From: Prorocentrum cordatum
Taxonomy: Eukaryota; Sar; Dinophyceae; Prorocentrales; Prorocentraceae
Length of the DNA stretch: 64,000 bases
Reading direction: 5' to 3'
Assembly: GCA_963575745.1 (NCBI GenBank)
Contig: CAUYUJ010004966.1
Coordinates: 1 to 64,000 of the forward strand
The position numbers and the translations under genes were made by a program. Positions within the stretch are counted from its first letter, which is position 1; each line of letters starts with the position of its first letter. Below are positions 1-8,783 of this stretch, one piece after another. The notes beneath the pieces were generated by a model, which saw only the letters and a program-made list of their open reading frames with translations, searched no databases and was not told where the DNA came from.

Positions 1-84
1 CATGCGAGCGCAACCACTGGGGCCTTCGGTGGAGCTCCATATGGGGCCACGAAACGTGTGAGGGGCGTGCCAAAGTGAGGGAGG
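1..84 (+). repeat. Satellite A monomer, cut by window edge
   Basis: The block GGTGGAGCTCC...GGGGCCACGAAACGTGTGAG matches the ~90-bp units at 15041-15530 in the same orientation. It is probably the edge of another array lying outside the window. Confidence 0.75.
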
Positions 85-199
85 GGTGTGCTGGAACTCT
101 GCGTCTTGTCGGAACCGACGTGCAGTGGCCCTTATAGTGGGCCGGCTCGGACCCGGCCTGTAGCCGGGTGGAGGGTGGTGTGGCGGGCCCGATCCCTTG

Positions 200-2830
200 T
201 CAGGCCCTTCCGAAGATTTGTTGGGCCCAGGCCGACCCGCTCCTTGGCAAGTCAGCCCGAGCCCCGCAGGGGCTCTCCTGCATGGGGCAGCCCTCTGGGG
301 CTCCCCACGCGAGTCGCAGGTCAAGGCCCCTAGAGGCCCACGGTCTACGGCGCTCTTGCCGTATCCGCTGGGCCTTGGCCTTATTCTCGGCAATCCTGCG
401 CCGCTGGGTGTCGGTAAGAGAGGGGCGGGGAGGGAGAGGCGGAGGCGGAGGCGGAGTCGGGGACCAGAGGAGGGGAGAGAGGCCGATCACCTCAGCGGCG
501 TAGGCCTCCTCCTCAGTGGGGCCCTGGCTGTCATCAGGATCCTGGGAGGGGCCTGGGGGGCCCTGGCCAGGCGGGCCCGGGGCCTCAAAGCGGCCCTTCT
601 CGGGGTCCGGCCTGCTGCGGCCCTTTCCCTTCGCAAAATCAGGGGCCCACTCCCTGGCCCCGTCCTCCGACGTAGGGATCTCTGAGACATAAAAGTCCGC
701 CAGGCCCTGCACAAGGAGGTGGTGAGACTGGGATTCATCCCTGGGCGCGTCCGGGAGCGCAGCATCGAGAGCCGATTCGAGCGTCTCCAGAATACTCTCG
801 GCGATGCTGCGGCAGAGGCCCGGGGGGTAGACCTTCTTCCGCGCGGTCCGGAAGGCCTTGGACCCTACCTCGCGCCCTAGGAGAGTGGCGTGGGCCACTC
901 GCCCGTGGGAGCATTTTCCTCCCCCAGGCGTCGCAGTCAGGCGACTGTGCAGCCCCGCCATGCGGAGCCCGAAGATTCTGGTCGGGGCCCTGCTCAGTCG
1001 TCCGTGCTCGCACTGGTCGAAGTCCGTGGTCGTGGTGCACGGCGCCGACAGCAGCGCGAGCCACGGCTCCCATGTCCACGATGTGACGGCCGCCAGCCGC
1101 CAGCTGCACGGGATGGGGTGCTCCGACCACCCTGCCGTGCCTGCCACCAGGTGCGCCGCAAGGAGGAGCACCATGGACTGCATCAGGGCACTCCCCACGG
1201 CCAGCTGGATCCTCTGCCGTGGTGCAGCGTGCGCCACTCCCCAGAACTGGTCGTGGGACCTGAGCGGCGGTGGGCCTGGCTGCTCTGCCCATCTCGCCGC
1301 ACTCCATGTCTCACATGGCGGTCCTCCTCCCGTCATCACGATCTGCCTCTTCAGGATCCCCTCGTGGAAAACCATCAGGCTGTCCTGTCGCATGAGGTCG
1401 CAGCGCTGAGCGTCGATCGCCACGTCGATGCTGAGGACCATGATGTGCACCTTCTCCGACATCAATTCGAAGTTCGGCGCTGGCTCGAACACATGTTGAA
1501 TGTCCTGCTTGCGCCTGTGCCCGCAGAATAGGTTGAGTACGTAGATCTCTGCCCTTTGTATCCTCCACGGTATCTTCACCTCCGTGGTAATCCCGTTGTA
1601 CTTGTCGGTGCGGAACTGGTTCAGGTCGTACCGTACGTCGTGCTGAACTTCCGTCTTCTCCTGGGGTCTTTCTTCTGAGCCCTCCTGAATCGTGGTCCTG
1701 GCAGCGTCATCGAGCACGTAGTCTGCCTCGAGCAGGACCTTCTTTGCATCTTCTTGGCTGAGGGATACCACGTCTGGCAAGGGCCCCGCTGCCTTGATCG
1801 CGGGTATGTTCACTCTCTTCCTCAGCAGTCCTCGTGGGAGCTCGTTGCGCAACTCGCTCTCCTCACTGCCAGGCGCCTCTCCCGCGTCAATGGTCGCGAC
1901 GAGGCAGGCAGGCGATGCAATCGCCAGGTGCTCGGTGAGGTGGTGGGTCTGGTCGAACATCGTCAGGCAACCTTGGCACTGCGTTGCTGAACCCGTCCAG
2001 GTACGTGCTAGCCTGACCATGGTCCAGTGCTGCTGTGAGATGTGGACTCTGAGCCCTCTCTGTCGCCTGAACGTCCTCTGGCACCACGGGCATGTCCATT
2101 GTCTCGTCGACGCTGTGTCTGGCTCGCCTGCCTGCGGGGGCCCGAAAGGGCTGCCTTCCCTTGTGGAATACGGCACTCCCGCTGGCTGCACTATGGCGAA
2201 GAAGCGCTTCTCTGCTATGCGCGCCGCGTGACCTCTGCTCAGCTGTGCTGCCGCCGCCTTGAGCGTGTCGTTGAGCCTGTACTTCCACGAGGAGTGCGAG
2301 CGTATGATCATCATCTCCCAAGGCCTCAGCTCATCACTGGGATCCGGGAGGTCGTGCAGGTCCGCCGAGTAGCCTTGCAGCCAGCGGAGGTCCCCCATTA
2401 GCATCTGCGGCCAGGACTGCCTCTTGGCATGCTGGGGCCGCAGGAGGAGCTGGGCCATCGTCGCGAAAGCGAGGGGTGGTCCTGCTTGCAGTAGTTCGCC
2501 GAAAAGCCTTAGCCTCGCTACTCTCAGCAGGTCCTCCGGCCGAGCCCTTCCCACCTTGGCGAGCAGTGCCTCATCTTCCGCCTCTGGGTAGGCGTCGAGG
2601 TCCAGCTCACCGTCCTCCTTGGTGGCGAACTGTTTCCCTGCCGCCGCCCTGTAGACTGCCATGGCCATGGCGTGGTGATACTTGGCCTCCGCCCTCGTGA
2701 GTCCTGGCCAGCTGCCTTGTGAGAAGCACCTCGACGAGCATACCAGGGCGTCAGCGAATGCCATCTTTGTAGGCAGGTCCAGCTGGTGGCTGCGGAAGAC
2801 CTTCTCTCTCAGCTTCCTTGGTAGCGGTGT
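200..2830 (-). CDS. Retroelement 1 ORF2 C-terminal part: thumb, C2H2-like fingers, methyltransferase-like domain
   Basis: The open frame formally runs 200-3523 (1107 residues), but only the part downstream of about 2830 is coherent coding. It starts with a LINE thumb-like stretch (KMAFADALVCS, SWPGLTRAEAKYHHA). Two zinc-finger-like motifs follow: CPWCQRTF...HISQQH (first Cys codons near 2092 and 2083) and CQGCLTMF...HLTEH...C. The rest has LNLFCGHRRKQD, an acidic LSIDVAID, GGGPPCETWSAARW (C737, codon at 1313-1315) and WSEHP. These occur in the order of cytosine C5-methyltransferase motifs I, II, IV (PPC nucleophile) and VI (EN-type). The tail is Pro-rich and basic. Retroelement-borne cytosine methyltransferases have been described in dinoflagellates. 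The assignment here rests on motifs only, and the domain is shorter and more divergent than a canonical enzyme. Confidence 0.65.
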   Translation of the reverse strand, partial: TPLPRKLREKVFRSHQLDLPTKMAFADALVCSSRCFSQGSWPGLTRAEAKYHHAMAMAVYRAAAGKQFATKEDGELDLDAYPEAEDEALLAKVGRARPEDLLRVARLRLFGELLQAGPPLAFATMAQLLLRPQHAKRQSWPQMLMGDLRWLQGYSADLHDLPDPSDELRPWEMMIIRSHSSWKYRLNDTLKAAAAQLSRGHAARIAEKRFFAIVQPAGVPYSTREGSPFGPPQAGEPDTASTRQWTCPWCQRTFRRQRGLRVHISQQHWTMVRLARTWTGSATQCQGCLTMFDQTHHLTEHLAIASPACLVATIDAGEAPGSEESELRNELPRGLLRKRVNIPAIKAAGPLPDVVSLSQEDAKKVLLEADYVLDDAARTTIQEGSEERPQEKTEVQHDVRYDLNQFRTDKYNGITTEVKIPWRIQRAEIYVLNLFCGHRRKQDIQHVFEPAPNFELMSEKVHIMVLSIDVAIDAQRCDLMRQDSLMVFHEGILKRQIVMTGGGPPCETWSAARWAEQPGPPPLRSHDQFWGVAHAAPRQRIQLAVGSALMQSMVLLLAAHLVAGTAGWSEHPIPCSWRLAAVTSWTWEPWLALLSAPCTTTTDFDQCEHGRLSRAPTRIFGLRMAGLHSRLTATPGGGKCSHGRVAHATLLGREVGSKAFRTARKKVYPPGLCRSIAESILETLESALDAALPDAPRDESQSHHLLVQGLADFYVSEIPTSEDGAREWAPDFAKGKGRSRPDPEKGRFEAPGPPGQGPPGPSQDPDDSQGPTEEEAYAAEVIGLSPLLWSPTPPPPPPLPPRPSLTDTQRRRIAENKAKAQRIRQERRRPWASRGLDLRLAWGAPEGCPMQESPCGARADLPRSGSAWAQQIFGRA

Positions 2831-3093
2831 GTTGTGTTGGTGTGGCTGTGTGTATTGTGTGGTGGGCGTTGACGTCGGGGCTTGTGTGGGTAGTGAGTGC
2901 TCTGTTGGGGTTATATTTCCTCGTGGGGTCGTCCGGTGTGTGGGTGGGGGTCGTTGTCGGTGATTGGCCTCCGTGTGGGGGGGGGCCCGCCAGCGCCTGA
3001 CTTGGTTTTTGTTGGGTTGAGAGGTTGTGCGGGGGGGTTGGGATATTTTAGGGTGGTGGGGTGGGTTTCTCCCTTCGATAAGTGCTATCGCCC
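2816..3093 (-). other. CA-rich block interrupting retroelement 1 ORF2
   Basis: On the coding strand this 278-bp block is unusually rich in A and C and contains no recognisable protein. It separates the RT (frame of 3048-8783) from the thumb and zinc fingers (frame of 200-2830). It is flanked by AAGCTCAG (3094-3101) and AAGCTGAG (2808-2815) read on the minus strand, a near 8-bp direct repeat. Removing 286 nt would restore one frame (KL-R-EK). It could be a young intron-like insertion. Against that, the sequence DSTYR just before it looks like the start of the conserved Y-x-x-L-G region of LINE RTs, which would then be missing. Deletion plus filler is the alternative. Confidence 0.5.
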
Positions 3094-6000
3094 CTGAGCT
3101 TGACCCTTCCATGGCACTCATGCCATAGGGTCCTCCTCGATCCCTTCGCCCCTTGGCCTGCGAAGGCAAAGAGCACCTCCGATTTGCCAGGGTCAAGGTT
3201 GAGGACGAGGCCGAACTCCGCGAAAGTGTCCAGGACGATGCCCGCGATGACTGCCACCGCATCCATCGCCTCCTCAGCCTTGCCGATGAAGAAGAATGTG
3301 CCGTCGTCCGCAAAGGCCACGCTGTGGCCTGGTATCTTCTCGAAGTCGAGGTCGCTGTCGAGCTGCTGCGCCAGCGAGCGTACGTTGGCACCTGTGACAA
3401 AGATGCCGTAGCCCTCCTCCTCGATCCTCGCCTCTGAGATCCTGATGGCCTCCGCCATGGCGATCTCGTAGATCTGGTCGGCGAGGGGTTGGCCTGGGAT
3501 CGAGGACTTGGTACCCAGGGCAACGTGGTCTGAGCTCTCGCAGACGAACCATGAGGCCGTGTACTGCTCCTCGACCAATGCCTTCAGATGCTCACTGGCC
3601 TCCGCACGGTGGAGCAGCGGCATATCCTCCTCCAGCTTCTTCTTCAGGATCTCCAGGGCCGTGGGCGGGACGGCCGTGGACTCGGCGATCGCGTCCTTGT
3701 CTGCCTTGGCCATGGGCGTGCTCAGCACCAGCTCCCTGACCATTGAGTAGAATGCGTTCTTGACGCCCATGAAGATTGCCGCGAAGGACAGCATGTTGGC
3801 GGACGCCGCTGACTGCAGCATCCTGGTGACCACAGACGCATGCTGAGTGCCTCTGCGCCTGACGCCTCCAAATTGGCGGTCTCCAACGGCTTGTGGCAAG
3901 TACTCCGCCACCTTTGACCTGCAGAAGTGCCTCACCCTTTTGCCCACCATGGCCGTGACCGCGAAGCACCTGTGGTTGCCGCACTCTTCGGCCTGCTTTT
4001 TCTTGTGGTGGTGTCTGTAGAAGCCTCCTTTCCATTGTACCGGCTCCACTCCTGCGCAGGCAAACTTGGTTGCCAGTGGGTGGTAAGCCGCCGCCTGTGT
4101 CTTCGGCTGTGTGCGGAAGAGCTTCCCCATCAGGCCGTCGACCCCTGGCGCTGAGTCCTTTGTGATCTTCATCGCACGCTCCATGTCCGCCAACGTCGGG
4201 ACGCAGCTGGGGTCGAGTACGTCTGGCATCAGGCTTCCCTTCTCAAACTGCGCCTGCATGAGCTTGTGAAGGTCCACGATCGGCACGTCCGCCGCGAACT
4301 CTACCAGGCTGAAGTGCTGGAGCCACCTGTTCCCCATCTGGGCCTGCGACGTGGCGCACGTGCCGTCGAGGAGCTTGACCGACGGGAGACACTTGTTCAT
4401 CATGCGCTTCTGAGAACCAATGCCCATTCCCCTCAGCCGTGCAAACGCTACGTCCGTTTGCCTCTTGTCCCATGCGTCGCGTATGTCTCCTGCAATGCGA
4501 TGATACTGATCTCGAGCATCTTGGCGGTGAGAGGCCAGGATATCTGCGCCCACCAGCTTCCAGCACCACTGGCTCAGAGCCTCAGTCTTGGTCTGGATTA
4601 TGCTCGCCATCCAGTAGAGGGTCGGCAGCAGGGTCTCCCAGTCGCCCCCCACCTCCTCTAAGGCCTTGATGAGCGTCTGGGTCGGGCTGACCGCCATGCG
4701 CTCGTGGAACAGGTGTCCGTCGGGCCTCTGTAGCTTGGGCTGCAGGCTGTAGGTGCCTCTCTTGCTGGACTGCTTGTTTTGATCCGGCGACGTGGCGACG
4801 CGTGAGGCAGCACTCGGCTCGAGGAGCACCGAGGCTGCCGGTTCTGACCTTGGCAAAGCGTGGCCATTCGAGGCATCCGGCGAACTAGTGGCGATGTCTT
4901 GGGACGCTCTCGGCTCGAGGAGCGCCGAGGCGCCCCGCTCTGACTTCGGCAAAGCATGGCTGCCTTCATCAGCTTCACCTCGCCACTGGTCAGCACCTGC
5001 GCCTGCTGGTGGGTCTGGTTCAAGCCTGCGACGTCGCCTTGTGCCTTCAGGCGGAGCCCGCCTTCCAAGTACTCCACGAAACTCGGCGCTTATGTTGTCC
5101 AGGGTGCGCCAGTGCTCCGCCACCAGCCTGTCCCTGCTGTCATGCTCGCCCTGGCGATCCTGCCACCAGATCCAGTTGATAATGCCGGCCCTGCGGTCCA
5201 CTGTGTTGCTCCACGCGGCCTCGCAGATATCCTCTGCGATGCGGTCGATGTGCTTGGCCTCGCCGTCCCTGGTGTCCTGGATGGCACGTAACCTCACAGG
5301 ATGCCGCCGAAGTAGACGTTTGACGACAGGTACACACCACAGCTTCCAAGATCTGTGGCTGCCCTCCGCCTCCGCAAGGTTGTAGACCCAGTAGGTGGAG
5401 CGCTCCTCCATGTGCCCCCTTAAGTCTTCCTCCTCGTCAATTGCGTCCTCCCACGGCGGGTCGCACATGTCCGCAGGCTGCTGAGCTTCGCCCTGCTGTA
5501 CTGCGGGTGCTTGGCTCCTTCTGGTGTTGGTCCGTCTCAGGTTGTCCGATGCTTCCCCGACGGCTTGAGTTAACAAGAGCTCGTCGTGATTGGGTTGCAG
5601 CATGCCTTCACTCTGGCCCAAACACCATCTGCCGCCAGCGTGTCCCGCGTAGCCCTCGACGTGAGGGCCTCGGGGCCTGTCTGGCTCCTCCAGGTCGCTG
5701 TTGTCCTCGCCGTCGTCCCACGGGAGCGGCGAATCGATGGCTGCGCTGCAAGTAGCCGTTGGCCATCGTGCCCATGCTGTAGTACCCTGGACGTCCCCTG
5801 CTACAGCTGGGACGTCAAAGTCGGGCACCTCGTTGAAGGACACGCGCTTCGAGGTGTGGCCCTGGGGGTACTGCGTCGCTCTTCTTCCTTGCTTCTTTAT
5901 CTTCGCGGGGTGCTGCTGGCCCATGACCATGGCCGAGAAGTCCTGCACCTGGCGGTAGTCCTGCAGCGCCGTGCGGCATGGTTCCATGACCTTGTCACAC

Positions 6001-8783
6001 GTGACCCTGCGTCTTGTCGATGCCTGCCATTGTGCTGTCCTCAGGTTGTGCCACATCCCCTGGCCGCTGCAGTTGGCCCACGCCGCCATCGTGACCACCA
6101 GCATGATGTGACCCAGGCGGTTCCTGGCCCTCCTTGTGGTCCTTAGGAGCAGTGCCCTGACATGGCAGAGGTCCTGCGTGGCTGGCGACTCCCATGTCGG
6201 CTTCGGCGCCTTGGGCTCCAGCGGAAAGGCTTCCTCTGCCGCCTTCAAGACCTGGCTGTCGAGGTAATCCGCGTGATCGTTGGGGTGGACGTTCTCTGCC
6301 GGGTGCTGCACTTGCCCCATCAGCTCGTCGAACCTCGCTTGGCAAGAGAACGTGGTGAGCTTGGTCTTGTCCACCTTGGGGCGCTGCCACCTGGGCGGTC
6401 TTTCCCCATCTTGGCCCTGCGGGAGCTGCACCTCCAGGTCCACCACTGCGTGGTCCTTGTGGGAGACCGCAAGCTCGATGTTGTCGTTGACCCCTTGTTC
6501 GCCCACATGCTGTAGCAGCTCCTGTGGTACCGCGATGTAATCTATGCGCTTGCCGTCCTCAGCGGACCTGGCCCTCGATGGAGTCCACGTGGCGTAGACA
6601 TTGTTCCTGGATTGGGCCAGCGTGGAGGGCAGGCAGGAGTCTGTGCGCTTGACGTACTTGCGGAGGCAGGCCCCTGGGAGGTTCTCCTTCTGCGCTCCGT
6701 ACTCCCCGATGCCGACCGTGGGGGCCGATCCCACCTGGGCGTTGGCGTCGACCAGGGAGAAGAGCCACGGGCTGGGGTCGGGCCTCCTGTCGACGATCCT
6801 TTGGGTGTGCTCCCACCAGTCCCTGATCTCCCCTGGGGGCCTGTGGCTGTGCGGGGCATGTCCGACCAGGATGTCGCAGTTGAGGAAGGGGGCCCTGATG
6901 CACACCAGCAAGCGGGTCGGCCCCTTGTGCACGATCGCCACGTGCTGCTCCTGCAGGGCGGGGCCGTCCTCGCCAAGCCGGCCCACCGTGTTGATCCACA
7001 GCGAGACCCCGAAGCGTCCTCCTTCTTCGGCAGCAGTGTGGAGCACCATGTAGTGGCCCACTCTCACGACGGACTCGGCAGGGACCCTGGTCTCGAGCGC
7101 GCCGACCAGGTGGTAGCCCGCGTCCCCGAACTGCTGCGCTAGGGACTGCATCCTACCTGGGATGAGGACACCTGTGAAGGCTTTCCCCTTGTTCACCCTG
7201 GACTTCCTGGGATCGAGCGTCAGGACACTGGCCACTGCTAGCCGTAGCTTCCGTGGCTTGCTGCGCTGCTCCTCCCCCCTCCTTTTGCCTCGGCCCTCGC
7301 CCTGAGAGGCGATGTCTCCCTGGGACAGGTGCTTCAGGAGAAAGCTCTGGAGGCCTTGGGACGGGGCCTCGAGGACAGGGATGGGGAGGCCTGGGAGCGG
7401 GTACTGGAGTCTCTCGGCCTGAGGGGCAACACTGAGCCACAGCCAGGGCGCCTGCGGCAGCACCTGCTCCATGCGCTCCCAGAGGTCGAAGCCGTTGGGC
7501 CACGCGATGAGGCCGCCTCTGGCCAGTGTGGCGACGGTGTCGGCGAGCTCGTTCCACGGGTCCGCCATGTGGCCGCCGACGTGCGACCAGAGGACGTCCT
7601 CGGCGCTGTGTCTCAGCACCTTGACGATGCTGTCCAGGAAGATGGCGTACGGCGCGTAGTGCTCCAGCGCGGCACCTCCTCTCCCTATGTCTACCACGTA
7701 GTTGTTGTCGGTGTAGAAGCTGATCACTGGCAGCTGCGCGCGCTTGCCCGTCTCGTCCACGGCCACCTGGAGCTGCAGGAGCCAGAGGATCGCGGCAATC
7801 ATCGCACATATCTCTGCGGCGCCTGACGGCTGGCTGAACTGTTCCCCCAGCGTCGGCATCGCGTCGCCCATCGTGCCGATGAGCACGAACTCGTCGTCGT
7901 GCGTGTAGCCCAGCACGACGAATGCCCAGGCCGGCGGCCCAGGAAGATGACCGTGCGTGCTGCCGCCCGAGCCATCCGTGTAGATGAGTAGCGTCTCGAA
8001 CAGGCTTGGATCAAAATCGCCCTGCAGACGCGAGCACTTGGACAGTGCTCCCTTGGTGGAGCTGTGAAGGTATTGCTCTCCATACTCGACGAAGCCCTTG
8101 TCGATGGAGATTGGCCATGCTGCCCTCAGCACTGCCAAGTCGGCTGCTGTGTCTGGAATTGGCGTGTCAACACCACTCCTTGGCAGCGCCTCTGAAAATG
8201 AAGTCGTTGTGGCGGCTCTGTCTACCGGGCCACACCCCCCTGTCGCTTCCGTCGCCGCTGAAGACGGCAGCGGGGGCTGGCCCGGGTAAACTAGCCCAAC
8301 GGCCGCCCGTTGGCGTCCAGCCGCTGCCCCACTCTGACGTCGCTCATGGCGTTCTCGTCGGCGGCGGACGGCGCCTGGCACTGCTGCAGCTCCTGCAGTG
8401 GGGAGCGGGCTGCCGCCACCTCGACCACAACTGGGTCGCCATTCTCGTCCTTCATGACCTTGACGGCTCCCTCTGCGCTGTCCGTGGCAGCTCCTCCAGA
8501 CGATAGGGCCAGCCTCCTCTGGCCTGGCGGCGGCGGCTCCGCAAACGCCTTGGCCGGGGACTTGGCTGCCTTGCCTGCGCTCGCGCTCTTCTGGCTGGTG
8601 GGCAGCCCCCCTCCACCTGGAACGGGGATATCCTCCGCTCCCGCGGCCTGCGATGGCTGGCCTTGGAGGGGGCGCCCATTGAGCGCTGCGAGGATCTGCC
8701 CCAGCGTGTCCTGCATGGACCCCATTTGTGTCTCCAGCTTCGCCACGCGGTTCTGATCTTGGGCCGTGCCTGTGTGTGACCAT
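3048..8783 (-). CDS. Retroelement 1 ORF2 main part: RNase H, AP endonuclease, reverse transcriptase (RT probably dead)
   Basis: An open frame of 1911 residues. The first ~165 residues overlap ORF1 in another frame and are probably not translated as such. RNase H comes first: D270 in YTDGSGG, E324 in AAEICAM, D359 in FYTDNN, then WSHVGGHM and the NELADT tail. An endonuclease/exonuclease/phosphatase domain follows with E564 (GALETR), D679/N681 (VDANAQ) and D777/H778 (SHKDH). The RT has APGVDG, motif A as IFMGVKNAFYS, GQPLADQ near motif B and FADD at 1824-1827. Motif A should carry Asp but has G1673 (codon GGC at 3765-3767), which should abolish polymerisation. The frame ends in Pro-rich sequence soon after LRGDSTYR, where a CA-rich block replaces the expected RT-to-thumb sequence. 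The product would nick target DNA and reverse transcribe the element RNA in the nucleus. Confidence 0.85.
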   Translation of the reverse strand: MVTHRHGPRSEPRGEAGDTNGVHAGHAGADPRSAQWAPPPRPAIAGRGSGGYPRSRWRGAAHQPEERERRQGSQVPGQGVCGAAAARPEEAGPIVWRSCHGQRRGSRQGHEGREWRPSCGRGGGSPLPTAGAAAVPGAVRRRRERHERRQSGAAAGRQRAAVGLVYPGQPPLPSSAATEATGGCGPVDRAATTTSFSEALPRSGVDTPIPDTAADLAVLRAAWPISIDKGFVEYGEQYLHSSTKGALSKCSRLQGDFDPSLFETLLIYTDGSGGSTHGHLPGPPAWAFVVLGYTHDDEFVLIGTMGDAMPTLGEQFSQPSGAAEICAMIAAILWLLQLQVAVDETGKRAQLPVISFYTDNNYVVDIGRGGAALEHYAPYAIFLDSIVKVLRHSAEDVLWSHVGGHMADPWNELADTVATLARGGLIAWPNGFDLWERMEQVLPQAPWLWLSVAPQAERLQYPLPGLPIPVLEAPSQGLQSFLLKHLSQGDIASQGEGRGKRRGEEQRSKPRKLRLAVASVLTLDPRKSRVNKGKAFTGVLIPGRMQSLAQQFGDAGYHLVGALETRVPAESVVRVGHYMVLHTAAEEGGRFGVSLWINTVGRLGEDGPALQEQHVAIVHKGPTRLLVCIRAPFLNCDILVGHAPHSHRPPGEIRDWWEHTQRIVDRRPDPSPWLFSLVDANAQVGSAPTVGIGEYGAQKENLPGACLRKYVKRTDSCLPSTLAQSRNNVYATWTPSRARSAEDGKRIDYIAVPQELLQHVGEQGVNDNIELAVSHKDHAVVDLEVQLPQGQDGERPPRWQRPKVDKTKLTTFSCQARFDELMGQVQHPAENVHPNDHADYLDSQVLKAAEEAFPLEPKAPKPTWESPATQDLCHVRALLLRTTRRARNRLGHIMLVVTMAAWANCSGQGMWHNLRTAQWQASTRRRVTCDKVMEPCRTALQDYRQVQDFSAMVMGQQHPAKIKKQGRRATQYPQGHTSKRVSFNEVPDFDVPAVAGDVQGTTAWARWPTATCSAAIDSPLPWDDGEDNSDLEEPDRPRGPHVEGYAGHAGGRWCLGQSEGMLQPNHDELLLTQAVGEASDNLRRTNTRRSQAPAVQQGEAQQPADMCDPPWEDAIDEEEDLRGHMEERSTYWVYNLAEAEGSHRSWKLWCVPVVKRLLRRHPVRLRAIQDTRDGEAKHIDRIAEDICEAAWSNTVDRRAGIINWIWWQDRQGEHDSRDRLVAEHWRTLDNISAEFRGVLGRRAPPEGTRRRRRLEPDPPAGAGADQWRGEADEGSHALPKSERGASALLEPRASQDIATSSPDASNGHALPRSEPAASVLLEPSAASRVATSPDQNKQSSKRGTYSLQPKLQRPDGHLFHERMAVSPTQTLIKALEEVGGDWETLLPTLYWMASIIQTKTEALSQWCWKLVGADILASHRQDARDQYHRIAGDIRDAWDKRQTDVAFARLRGMGIGSQKRMMNKCLPSVKLLDGTCATSQAQMGNRWLQHFSLVEFAADVPIVDLHKLMQAQFEKGSLMPDVLDPSCVPTLADMERAMKITKDSAPGVDGLMGKLFRTQPKTQAAAYHPLATKFACAGVEPVQWKGGFYRHHHKKKQAEECGNHRCFAVTAMVGKRVRHFCRSKVAEYLPQAVGDRQFGGVRRRGTQHASVVTRMLQSAASANMLSFAAIFMGVKNAFYSMVRELVLSTPMAKADKDAIAESTAVPPTALEILKKKLEEDMPLLHRAEASEHLKALVEEQYTASWFVCESSDHVALGTKSSIPGQPLADQIYEIAMAEAIRISEARIEEEGYGIFVTGANVRSLAQQLDSDLDFEKIPGHSVAFADDGTFFFIGKAEEAMDAVAVIAGIVLDTFAEFGLVLNLDPGKSEVLFAFAGQGAKGSRRTLWHECHGRVKLRGDSTYRREKPTPPP

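Noticed and set aside
2830-3523. First ~230 residues of the 1107-codon minus frame
   Set aside because: Out-of-frame reading of the RT and of the CA-rich block. Coherent coding starts near 2830.
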